Part shown: positions 8,240 through 15,455 of the stretch, piece after piece
How the letters are laid out: every line of letters starts with the position of its first letter
Position numbering within the stretch: position 1 is the stretch's first letter
NCBI RefSeq assembly: GCF_958431955.1
Contig: NZ_CAUASN010000018.1
Coordinates: forward strand, 1-59,601
Source: an uncultured Adlercreutzia sp.
Lineage (GTDB): Bacteria; Actinomycetota; Coriobacteriia; Coriobacteriales; Eggerthellaceae
DNA: 59,601 nucleotides
Reading direction: 5' to 3'
Program-made: the position numbers and the translations under genes
Notes under the pieces: generated by a model
Database searches by the model: none
What the model was told of the DNA's origin: nothing
The model's input: only the letters and a program-made list of their open reading frames with translations

Positions 8240-8287
8240 TACCCCATTCCCATCAGGCTAAACGCAAAGTTTACCCCGCTGGGGTAA
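8240..8287 (+). promoter_or_regulatory. Candidate operator of the cytochrome/FAD reductase operon
   Basis: TTACCCCGCTGGGGTAA at 8271-8287 is a perfect 7-bp-arm palindrome with a 3-bp centre, 73 bp before the cytochrome start. Another TACCCC half-site lies at 8240-8245, 32 bp (about three helical turns) away. The LuxR-type regulator encoded at 10992-12524 is the obvious candidate binder, but this is inference. Confidence 0.4.
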
Positions 8288-8360
8288 TAGCTTTTCGCGC
8301 TCTTGCGGCGCACACTGGCGCCATCGTTTCTCACTATGACGAGGAAGGGAGGAAGCGATC

Positions 8361-9059
8361 ATGAGTATCAACGAGGAAAAGGCCGCAACGACGGCCGCAC
8401 CGCAGGAGGGAGGGCCCGGCGGCCCGGGCGCCCATGCGGCGGACCGCGGGAGTGCTGAAGCTGCCGGCAGCGTGTCCGGAGCGAACGCCCCCAAGAAGCC
8501 GCGGCGGCGCGGGTGGATCGTCGCCGGCGTGGTGGTGGCCGTCATCGTGGTGGCCGGCGCGGGCTTCTGGGTCTGGCACGAGCAGCCGAGCTTCTGCAAC
8601 GCCATCTGCCACAGCCCCATGGACTACTACGTGGAAACCTACGACGACGGCAACCCGCAGCTCGGCGTGACGGCCCACGCGAAGGCCGGCGAGGCGTGCC
8701 TGGACTGTCACACCGCCGAGCTGACCACCCAGGTGGCCGAGGTGTGCGCCTGGGTGTCGGACACCTACCCCATGACCGAGGACGGCACCATGCTCGCCAC
8801 CGGCAAGCAGTTCGCGAGCGAGGAGTTCTGCGCACGGCCCGAATGCCACCACGCCGCGGGCACCTCCTTCGACGAGATCACCGCGAATCTGTGGGGCTTT
8901 GCCGGCAACGACGAGAAGTACAACCCCCACGCGAGCCACCAGGACATGGCGCTCGAGTGCGGCGACTGCCACAAGATCCACGAGAACCAGGTGCTCGTGT
9001 GCAACGAGTGCCACGATCTGACCCTGCCCGAAGGATGGGAGGCCCCCAATGCAGAGTAA
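8361..9059 (+). CDS. NapC/NirT-like membrane-anchored multihaem cytochrome c
   Basis: A 232-aa cytochrome that likely passes electrons from menaquinol across the membrane to the adjacent FAD reductase. After a 50-residue low-complexity cytoplasmic N-terminus comes one membrane anchor (about 51-72). The external domain has five haem-type motifs: CNAICH (79-84, CX3CH), CLDCH (113-117), CARPECH (157-163, CX4CH), CGDCH (200-204) and CNECH (214-218). The first resembles the quinol-site haem of NrfH/NapC, including the following SPM. The ATG follows GGGAGGAAG. The stop overlaps the reductase start by 11 bp, so the pair is translationally coupled. The arrangement matches the Cgr1/Cgr2-type and fumarate/urocanate-reductase-like pairs of Eggerthella; the final electron acceptor cannot be told. 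Confidence 0.9.
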   Translation: MSINEEKAATTAAPQEGGPGGPGAHAADRGSAEAAGSVSGANAPKKPRRRGWIVAGVVVAVIVVAGAGFWVWHEQPSFCNAICHSPMDYYVETYDDGNPQLGVTAHAKAGEACLDCHTAELTTQVAEVCAWVSDTYPMTEDGTMLATGKQFASEEFCARPECHHAAGTSFDEITANLWGFAGNDEKYNPHASHQDMALECGDCHKIHENQVLVCNECHDLTLPEGWEAPNAE

Positions 9060-10773
9060 CGTCTCACGCCGCAGCTTCTTCAAGGGCGCGGGCCTGGCCG
9101 CCCTGGGCGGTCTTTCCGCTGCCGCGCTGTCCGGATGCGGCCACGGCTACGCGGCCGAAGAGCCCGCGAACCTGAGCGCCGGCGACTTCGGCGGCCCCTC
9201 CTGGCTCGGCGCGCCGCCCGTCATCGAGGAGTCGGATATCGCCGAAACCCTGGAGACGGAGGTGCTCGTCGTGGGCATCGGCACCGGCGGCATCCCGGCC
9301 ATGATCTCGGCGGCCGAGAACGGCGCGCGCGTGCTCGGCATCGACCGCCAGGGCAGCCCGCACAACGTCCGCGAGGACATCGGCGCCATCGACTCGCGCC
9401 TGCAGCAGGCGTCCTTCGACGAGTTCCCCGAGTTCCGCATCGAGAAGAAGGAAGCCGTGGAGGACATCGTCCGCTACGCCAACGGCTTCGTGGACTACGA
9501 CCTGGTGAAGCTGTGGGCCGACGAGTCCGGCGCCATGGTGGACTGGCTCACCGACATCGTAGAGCGCGACGGCAAGATGGTCATGGAGTTCGAGGGCGGC
9601 GTGGGCGATACCACCGACCCGGGCCGCGACAAAGCCTTCGCCACCGGCCACAGCCCCCAGCTCACCGACGCCGTGGCCGAGAACGAGGAGTGGGGCTTCG
9701 CCGAGTCCATCTTGGCCTACGCCGCCGAGCAGGGCGCCGAGGTGCGCTGGTACACCGAGTTCATCAAGTGCGAGACCGACGAGGCCGGGCGCGTGACCGG
9801 CGTCATCGCCCGCGAGGTGGAGGGCGAGCGCCGCTACCTGCGCATCAACGCCAGCAAGGGCGTCATCCTGTCCACGGGCGGCTACGGCAACAACCTGGAG
9901 ATGATGGAGGACCGCCAGGCCTGGAACCAGAAGATTCGCATCGCGGCCCCCGGCTCCGGCGGCAACCCGACCGGTTCCGGCATCAAGGCGGCCCTGTGGC
10001 TCGGCGCCACCATGGACCCGCTCGGCGCGGCGTGCACCTTCAACCGCGCCTGCGTGAAGCCCGACCAGTACGCCGGCGACGGGGTGCTCGGCCGCTGGTT
10101 CTGGTTCGGCGAGCAGCCCTTCCTGAAGCTGAACCTGAAGGGCGAGCGCTTCTGCAACGAGAGCGGTCCCTACGACTACATGCTGCACTCCACTATCATG
10201 CAGCCGCACCAGACCTACGTGGACATCTGGGACGCGAACCACGCCGCCCAGGCCGAGGCCATGGACGAGGTGGGCTGCTGCCGCCTGTTCCCCTTCCCCA
10301 ACGGAGCGAAGAACAACATTCCCATGGCCGTGGTGGACGGCATGATCGAAAAGCTCATCGAGGACGGCTACGTGCAGCAGGCCGACACCATGGAGGAGCT
10401 GGCCGAGAAGCTGAACCTGCCCGTGGAGACCACCGTGGCCTCCTGGAAGCGCTACAACGAGATGGCCGCCGCCGGCGAGGACACCGACTACTACAAGGAG
10501 AAGCACCGCCTCATGGCCATCGACACGCCGCCGTTCTACGGCGTGCGCACCGGCGCGTGGTTCCTGGCGACGCTCGACGGCGTGACCATCGACACGAACA
10601 TGCACCCCTGCGACGAGAACGGCGACCCGATTTTGGGCCTGTACCTGACGGGCAACGACTCGGGAGGCTTCTTCTCCGTGAGCTATCCGAATCTGCTGAC
10701 GGGCCTCGCCTGCGGGCGCACCATGACCTTCGGGCGCCGCGCCGGCATGCTGGCCGCCACGGGCCAGGCCTAG
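9049..10773 (+). CDS. Tat-exported FAD-dependent reductase (fumarate reductase/flavocytochrome c family)
   Basis: A 574-aa flavoprotein with a Tat signal: SRRSFFKG at residues 6-13, a hydrophobic stretch, then LSGC (C30), which also fits a lipobox, so it is probably an exported lipoprotein. The FAD dinucleotide fold follows (EVLVVGIGTGGIPAMISAAENG, from about residue 71). Family motifs include GVILSTGGYGNN, the LNLKGERFCNES loop near the active site and a C-terminal GLYLTGNDSGGFFSVSYPNLLTG. It has no haem motif of its own, so electrons should come from the cytochrome whose gene overlaps it by 11 bp. Family members reduce fumarate, urocanate, cinnamates, cardiac glycosides and other organic acceptors; the substrate here is unknown. 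Confidence 0.92.
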   Translation: MQSNVSRRSFFKGAGLAALGGLSAAALSGCGHGYAAEEPANLSAGDFGGPSWLGAPPVIEESDIAETLETEVLVVGIGTGGIPAMISAAENGARVLGIDRQGSPHNVREDIGAIDSRLQQASFDEFPEFRIEKKEAVEDIVRYANGFVDYDLVKLWADESGAMVDWLTDIVERDGKMVMEFEGGVGDTTDPGRDKAFATGHSPQLTDAVAENEEWGFAESILAYAAEQGAEVRWYTEFIKCETDEAGRVTGVIAREVEGERRYLRINASKGVILSTGGYGNNLEMMEDRQAWNQKIRIAAPGSGGNPTGSGIKAALWLGATMDPLGAACTFNRACVKPDQYAGDGVLGRWFWFGEQPFLKLNLKGERFCNESGPYDYMLHSTIMQPHQTYVDIWDANHAAQAEAMDEVGCCRLFPFPNGAKNNIPMAVVDGMIEKLIEDGYVQQADTMEELAEKLNLPVETTVASWKRYNEMAAAGEDTDYYKEKHRLMAIDTPPFYGVRTGAWFLATLDGVTIDTNMHPCDENGDPILGLYLTGNDSGGFFSVSYPNLLTGLACGRTMTFGRRAGMLAATGQA

Positions 10774-10790
10774 GAGCGGCCTCTGCCCTA

Positions 10791-10828
10791 CGGGCCCGCA
10801 AGCCTCGCACCGGGGGCTTGCGGGCCCG
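10791..10828 (+). terminator. Strong hairpin after the FAD reductase
   Basis: A perfect 14-bp stem (10791-10804 with 10815-10828) and 10-nt loop, 18 bp after the reductase stop. No U-tract follows, so it may be a transcript stabiliser or a partial terminator rather than a classical intrinsic one. Confidence 0.5.
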
Positions 10829-10925
10829 CGGTCAGCACTTCGCAGCTACGACCTCTTCCCCTTTGCCCTTCCTTTGGGATACCGCCCGTCGCGCCTCCCT
10901 CCCAGCGACCAGCGGTTTTGTTTTC

Positions 10926-10956
10926 AGACCCCCAGCCCCGCGCGGGCCGGGGGTCT
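10926..10956 (+). repeat. Hairpin just upstream of the LuxR regulator
   Basis: AGACCCCC at 10926-10933 pairs with GGGGGTCT at 10949-10956, with an inner GCCC/GGGC pairing. It ends 36 bp before the regulator's ATG and could limit read-through from the reductase operon or fold in the leader. Confidence 0.4.
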
Positions 10957-10991
10957 TCGCGTGTACAATGGAGGGAACGGAAGGGAGGGCC

Positions 10992-12524
10992 ATGGCTAAA
11001 CAAGAGGCGGGAAGCGCGGCGCTTGAGGCAGTGTCCGAGAACGGGGCGCAGCGGGCCGCTGCGCAGGAGAGCGGCGCGGGCGAAAGGGCCGTATCGTCAG
11101 AGACCGGCACTCCCCCGCCCGTGCGCCCGGTGCGCGGGTTCGCGGCGCTTCTGCTGGTGCTCGGGGCCACCGCGCTCATGAACGGCTCCATCTTTCCCCA
11201 GTTCGATGCCGTCTTCATGTTCGCCCGCGACATTTCCGTCACCTGCTCGGCGGCCACGCTGCTGGCACTCGGGCTGGCGGCCTACCGCGCCCCGGCCATG
11301 CTGCGCCGCCGGGCGATCGTCGTCAGGGCGGCGACATGCCTCGTCTTCGGCGGCGCGCTGCTCGCGGCCGGCCTCGCCTTCGCCTCGCCGGCGCCGCTCG
11401 TGCTGGGGGCGTGCGTCGTTGCCATCGGCCGCGCGGCGGCCACCGTGACGACCTCCCTGTACCTGGCGCGCCTCTCCTCGCATCAGGCAGCGGTGGCCAT
11501 CGCCGTGGCCTACACGCTGCAGCTGGCCGCAAGCCCCGCGTGTGCGTTTTTGCCGGCTGCCTTGGGCGTCGTCCTCTTCCTGGCATTTCCCCTGGTCGCG
11601 CTCGCTCTCACGGCAGCAGGCGGCGGCTTCTTCTTCGACGCAGTTCGCGACCGCCCCTCGCCGAGCGATTTGTCCGTCACGCGGCCGGCCTCGTTCCTCG
11701 CGCCCTTCTCGGCCCTGTTCGGGTGCCTGTTCCTGTTCCAGGTGGCCTTCGGCTTCGCCCTGCGCTTCGACGAGGTGGCCGGCACCCCGCGCATGTCGCT
11801 TTTCTCGGCGGCACCGCTGGCGCTCGTCGTGCTCTATGTGGCTCTCTCGCGGCGGCGCTTCCCCGCCGACGGCGTGGTGCAATTCTCGGCCCTCGTGGTG
11901 ATGGCGGGCTTTCTGCTGTCGGCCCAGCCCCTGCTCGCCGTCGGCGGCGGGGCGGCCGATGTGGCCCTGTTGAATGCCGGCAACGGGCTGTTCACCATGG
12001 CCGCCCAGATGGCGCTCGTGGCCATCGCCGCCCGCAACCCTTTGGGCGCGGTGACGGCCGTGGCCTGGGGCAACGGCGTGTCGGCTCTGGGATCGCTTAC
12101 GGGAGCAGCCGCCGGCATGATCGCCAACGGCCTCGCCGCCGGCTCACCAGCGCTGCGGGCGGCCATTCCGGCGGTGCTTCTGCTGGTATTCGCCGCCTAC
12201 GTGCTGGTGGGCTTGAAGCGCTTCACGTTCGCGGGGGCCATCGACGGCATCGAGCCTGTGGCCGTCTCCCCCGAGGCCGCCCCCGATGCGGCGCGCACAC
12301 CCGAGGAGGCCTTCGCCGCCCGTTGCGAGACCATCGCCGGCGAGTTCTCACTCACGCCCCGCGAGGCCGAGGTGTTCGCCATGCTCGCCCGCGGCCGTGA
12401 CCGCAGCTACATCGAGGAGGCGCTCGTCGTGTCACGCAACACCGTGAAGGCCCACGTGAAGCACGTGTACGCCAAGCTCGGCATCCACTCCCACCAGGAG
12501 CTGATCGACCTGGTGGAGGAGTAA
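10992..12524 (+). CDS. LuxR-type regulator with polytopic membrane domain
   Basis: A 510-aa protein. After about 45 low-complexity residues, many hydrophobic segments (about 10-12) run to about residue 410; a LuxR-type helix-turn-helix then fills the last 65 residues (FSLTPREAEVFAMLARGRD, VVSRNTVKAHVKHVYAKLG). This architecture is typical of Eggerthellaceae and is usually encoded beside a respiratory flavin reductase that it is thought to control through a membrane-sensed ligand. The ATG at 10992 has GGGAGGG upstream; an in-frame ATG at 10968 is possible but has no ribosome site. The same frame stays open back into the reductase gene, but that part is non-coding shadow. It is co-directional with the cytochrome/reductase pair. 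Confidence 0.88.
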   Translation: MAKQEAGSAALEAVSENGAQRAAAQESGAGERAVSSETGTPPPVRPVRGFAALLLVLGATALMNGSIFPQFDAVFMFARDISVTCSAATLLALGLAAYRAPAMLRRRAIVVRAATCLVFGGALLAAGLAFASPAPLVLGACVVAIGRAAATVTTSLYLARLSSHQAAVAIAVAYTLQLAASPACAFLPAALGVVLFLAFPLVALALTAAGGGFFFDAVRDRPSPSDLSVTRPASFLAPFSALFGCLFLFQVAFGFALRFDEVAGTPRMSLFSAAPLALVVLYVALSRRRFPADGVVQFSALVVMAGFLLSAQPLLAVGGGAADVALLNAGNGLFTMAAQMALVAIAARNPLGAVTAVAWGNGVSALGSLTGAAAGMIANGLAAGSPALRAAIPAVLLLVFAAYVLVGLKRFTFAGAIDGIEPVAVSPEAAPDAARTPEEAFAARCETIAGEFSLTPREAEVFAMLARGRDRSYIEEALVVSRNTVKAHVKHVYAKLGIHSHQELIDLVEE

Positions 12525-12660
12525 GCCTGCTGCGGGAACGCGCTCGCACAGACAGCGAAGCGCCCCCTACGACAGGATTGGCAACCGCTGACGGGAGCAG
12601 CCCTTCGCACCAAACGCTCCCTGACTCCCCGAGCAGTTCCCAGCAGCCACTTTTCCGCGA
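12525..12660. repeat. Weak imperfect inverted repeat after the LuxR gene
   Basis: CTGCTGCGGGAAC near 12527 can pair with GTTCCCAGCAG near 12641, and GGGAGC/GCTCCC and CGAAG/CTTCG pairs lie inside. The pairing is patchy. It may act as a terminator or be a decayed palindromic element. No gene is seen in this 257-bp gap. Confidence 0.3.
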
Positions 12661-12719
12661 ACACGTCAATCGAGAAATCGTCTGCGAATTATGAACAATT
12701 TACTTGCCTTTTCGGAGAT

Positions 12720-12748
12720 TTGGCCGACCAGCGCCCCTGCACTATAGA
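12720..12748 (+). promoter_or_regulatory. Promoter of the DegV gene
   Basis: TTGGCC (-35) at 12720-12725, a 17-bp spacer, and TATAGA (-10) at 12743-12748, followed 33 bp later by the GTG start. Confidence 0.55.
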
Positions 12749-12781
12749 ATACGGGGAAGAAAACGCAACGAGGGAGGCATT

Positions 12782-13654
12782 GTGGCCATTCGCATCATCG
12801 TGGATTCGTCGGCGGATATGGAAGAGGACTACGCGGCGGCCCACGGCATCCAGATCATCCCCATGACCATCAGCTTCGGCGACGAGGAGTTCGCCGAGGG
12901 GGTCGACATCACCCGCACGGAGTTCTTCGAGCGCCTCATCGAGAGCGATGAGCTGCCCCGCACAAGCCAAATCCCGCCCATGGTGTTCCAGGACATCTTC
13001 GCCGAGGTGGTGGCCGCCGGCGACACGGCCGTGGTCATCACTCTCTCCAGTCACATCTCGGGCACCTACCAGAGCGCCTGCATCGCGGCGGCGCCTTTCA
13101 AGGAGTCCGTCTTCGTGGTGGACTCCGAGAACGCCACCGTCGGCGAGCGCATCTTAGCCGAGCGCGCCTGGGCCCTGCGCGACGAGGGGCTCACCGCGGG
13201 CGACATCGCCTACTGCCTCGACCAGGAGAAGAAGGACATCCGCCTCGTGGCCGCCCTGGACGGCCTGGAGTACCTGCGCCGCGGCGGCCGCATCTCGGGC
13301 GCGGCGGCGGCCATCGGCGGCCTTCTGTCCATCAAGCCCGTGGTAGGCGTCGTGGACGGCAAGGTGGTCGTTTTGGGGAAGGCCCGCGGCTCGAAGGCCT
13401 CGCGCTCCATGGTGTTCGAGGAGATCGAGAAGGCCGGCGGCATCGACTTCACGCGCCCGGTATGGGTGGCCTACTCCGGCCTGTCCGACAAGATCGGCCG
13501 CAAGTACATCGCCGACTCGCTCGCCATCGCCGCGGATGCGGGCATGATCGAGAGCCCCGATGCCGTGGAACTGCCGCTCACGCTCGTGGGCGCCGTCATC
13601 GGCACCCACGTCGGCCCCGATGGCGTCGCCTTCGCCTTCTTCGCCCGGGAATAG
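12782..13654 (+). CDS. DegV family fatty-acid-binding protein
   Basis: A 290-aa DegV protein. In Firmicutes the related FakB proteins present fatty acids to the kinase FakA for phosphorylation; whether this one does so is inference. The family start AIRIIVDSSADM, the loop ITLSSHISGTYQSA that contacts the carboxylate, and the second-domain signature LRRGGRISGAAAAIGGLLSIKPVV are all clear. I start it at the GTG at 12782, after AGGGAGG, because similarity begins there; the earlier open frame covers the promoter. It is single-gene, with a terminator after it. No fakA is present in the window. Confidence 0.92.
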   Translation: MAIRIIVDSSADMEEDYAAAHGIQIIPMTISFGDEEFAEGVDITRTEFFERLIESDELPRTSQIPPMVFQDIFAEVVAAGDTAVVITLSSHISGTYQSACIAAAPFKESVFVVDSENATVGERILAERAWALRDEGLTAGDIAYCLDQEKKDIRLVAALDGLEYLRRGGRISGAAAAIGGLLSIKPVVGVVDGKVVVLGKARGSKASRSMVFEEIEKAGGIDFTRPVWVAYSGLSDKIGRKYIADSLAIAADAGMIESPDAVELPLTLVGAVIGTHVGPDGVAFAFFARE

Positions 13655-13656
13655 AA

Positions 13657-13678
13657 GAAGCCTCCCGAAGGAGGCTTC
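13657..13678 (+). terminator. Terminator between degV and efp
   Basis: A 9-bp perfect stem (GAAGCCTCC/GGAGGCTTC) with a CGAA tetraloop, starting 2 bp after the DegV stop. efp ends on the other side at 13705, so the hairpin may serve both strands. Confidence 0.75.
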
Positions 13679-13704
13679 CCGATCTGCGTGGTTTTCCCGC
13701 TTGA

Positions 13705-14268
13705 TTAGACGCGCTTGATGACGCGGCCGTCGCGGGTGTCGATCTGCAGCACGTCGCCGATCTCGATGAAGGTGGGCACCTGCACTTCCTTGCCCGTCTC
13801 CAGGGTGGCCGGCTTCAGCGTGTTGGTGGCGGTGTCGCCCTTGAAGCCCGGCTCAGTGTGGGTCACCTCGAGCTCAACGAACATCTGGGGCTCCAGGCTG
13901 ATGAGCTCGTCGCCGGCGTACAGCAGCGTGGCCTCGTCGTTCTCCTTCAGCCAGTCGGACACCGAACCAACCACGTCGGCGGCGATGGGCATCTGCTCGA
14001 AGGTGTCGTTGTCCATGAACCAGTAGTCGGCGCCGTCGTTGTAGAGGTACTGCATCTTCTTGGACTCCAGGCGCACGGAGTCGAACTTCGTGCCGGCGTT
14101 GAAGGTGTAGTCCACCACGCGGCCGGTCTTGATGTCCTTGAGCTTGGTGCGCACGAACGCGCCGCCCTTGCCCGGCTTCACGTGCTGGAACTCGACGATG
14201 GTGCACATCTTGCCGTTGTTGATGATGCACATGCCGTTCTTGAAATCGGCGGTAGAGATGGTTGCCAC
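13705..14268 (-). CDS. efp: Elongation factor P
   Basis: EF-P relieves ribosome stalling at polyproline. The 187-aa product has the three beta-barrel domains; the N-terminal KOW-like domain shows VEFQHVKPGKGGAFVRTKLK, with a lysine at the tip of the loop that enters the peptidyl-transferase centre, and the C-terminal domain ends with GDVLQIDTRDGRVIKRV. The start is GTG at 14268 with AAAGGAAG upstream. No modification enzyme (EpmA, EarP, YmfI) is in the window. In Firmicutes efp lies between pepP and accB; here accessory genes separate it from both, and it has its own promoter. Confidence 0.96.
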   Translation of the reverse strand: MATISTADFKNGMCIINNGKMCTIVEFQHVKPGKGGAFVRTKLKDIKTGRVVDYTFNAGTKFDSVRLESKKMQYLYNDGADYWFMDNDTFEQMPIAADVVGSVSDWLKENDEATLLYAGDELISLEPQMFVELEVTHTEPGFKGDTATNTLKPATLETGKEVQVPTFIEIGDVLQIDTRDGRVIKRV

Positions 14269-14340
14269 GAGTGCTTCCTTTCATGTTCACGCGCCGCGGA
14301 ACCCTCGTGCTCGCACGTCGCGCCTGACTCAAACCGTTAC

Positions 14341-14369
14341 ATTATAGCCATCTTACGGGCATCCTGCAA
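14341..14369 (-). promoter_or_regulatory. Promoter of efp
   Basis: On the minus strand TTGCAG (14369-14364), a 17-bp spacer, then TATAAT (14346-14341), with the GTG start 72 bp downstream. This is the best-matched sigma70-type promoter next to a gene in this window. Confidence 0.75.
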
Positions 14370-14377
14370 AGGGAGCG

Positions 14378-15277
14378 CTACTCGGCAAGCGCGGTCTCCT
14401 CGGCCGGGGCGCTCTCGGGCGTCATGCTCCGCCGGCGCCGAACCGCCTCGCGCGCCTTCCCGTAGAGGCCCATGTAGGCGTTCACGATGACGCCGGTGAA
14501 CGCGGCGCAGACCACGGTGCCCTCGCGCACGCCGGCCAGATGCCCCACGAACAGAAACGCGCACAGGGTCGCAAGCGCCGCGCAGGCGAGGTCGAACAGC
14601 ACCTTGCCCGTGCCGAAGCGGATGCCCGTCTTGCGCACCACGGCCTGCACCACGGCCTCGCCGCAGTTCATCACGGTGCCCGACACCACCGTCATCACGA
14701 TGCCCGCGGCGAGCACCGCCATGCCGACCGCAAGCCACAGCCACGACGCGGCATAACTCGCGGGCTCGGCAGCACCGATGAGCGCCATAAACCAATCGAT
14801 GCACAGACCGAAGAACACCGAGATGGGAATCTGCCACAAATCGACCAGGCGGAAGTCGCGCCGCAGAAGCGCCACCTGCACCAACACGAGCGCGCACTGC
14901 CAGCCCAGCATGAACGTGCCGAAACTGACGGCGGGAAAGCCGAGCGAGAGCACGTTGGGCGTGGCGGAAATGGGCGAGTTGCCCAGATTCGCCTTCACCA
15001 CCACATCGATGCCGAGGGCCATGACCGCGATGCCCGCCAGCATGAGCACCACGCGGCCGGCCAGGAAGAGCACGGCCCGCGGGCTGCGCTGGCGCCAGCG
15101 GGGCTCGCCTGCCGCGCCGTCAGCAACCGTTCGCGCGGCAGCTCGGGGCGCGGGGGCCGGCGTTGCGCCGGATGAGGATCTGTCGGACGGATCGGCAGAT
15201 GCGCCCGAGCGCTCGCGCCCCATGGATTTGCCCTTGGTCCGAATCTCGCTCCCACGATTGATCTTCCGTTCCGTCAT
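14378..15277 (-). CDS. YitT/YczE-like integral membrane protein
   Basis: A 299-aa membrane protein of the YczE/YyaS/YitT type (DUF6198-like). About 60 hydrophilic residues precede the first membrane helix; five or six helices follow. Visible family features are GIDVVVKANLGNSPISATPNVLS after the first helix, GWQCALVLVQVALLRR, and GTVMNCGEAVVQAVVRKTGI. Function in the family is not established; transport has been suggested. I start it at the ATG at 15277, after GAGGAAAC, rather than 71 codons earlier. It lies alone on the minus strand downstream of a LuxR regulator that faces the same way. Confidence 0.8.
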   Translation of the reverse strand: MTERKINRGSEIRTKGKSMGRERSGASADPSDRSSSGATPAPAPRAAARTVADGAAGEPRWRQRSPRAVLFLAGRVVLMLAGIAVMALGIDVVVKANLGNSPISATPNVLSLGFPAVSFGTFMLGWQCALVLVQVALLRRDFRLVDLWQIPISVFFGLCIDWFMALIGAAEPASYAASWLWLAVGMAVLAAGIVMTVVSGTVMNCGEAVVQAVVRKTGIRFGTGKVLFDLACAALATLCAFLFVGHLAGVREGTVVCAAFTGVIVNAYMGLYGKAREAVRRRRSMTPESAPAEETALAE

Positions 15278-15455
15278 CGTTTCCTCACCGTCCTCTCCGG
15301 CATCGCGGCTTTCGCTTACCCTTTCAGTTATAAGGCACGGTGCCGCGCGAGAGCCCGCACAATTACGCGAGCACAACCACGAGAAGGCCAGACGGCCAAC
15401 ACCCCGCCGCTCACCGCCGACGAACGGCAGCTGGGGCGCGGGCAGGAAAAGATGG

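Larger units (their letters stand above)
8031..8360. other. 330-bp divergent intergenic region
   Basis: Contains the leader of the carboxyltransferase gene on the left (-10 at 8073-8078, minus strand) and the control region of the cytochrome/reductase operon on the right (palindrome at 8271-8287 and the ribosome site GGGAGGAAG before 8361). The middle, about 8100-8230, is GC-rich; I see no convincing gene in it. Confidence 0.6.

Noticed and set aside
9135..10991. Plus-strand open frame continuous with the LuxR regulator, giving a 1129-codon reading
   Set aside because: The first 619 codons lie in another phase of the FAD reductase gene and are Arg-rich shadow; the real regulator starts at 10992 with its own ribosome site.
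12691..12747. An 18-codon frame (MNNLLAFSEIWPTSAPAL) before the DegV gene, as a possible leader peptide
   Set aside because: It has no ribosome site and overlaps the proposed -35/-10 of the DegV promoter, so it would not be on the transcript.
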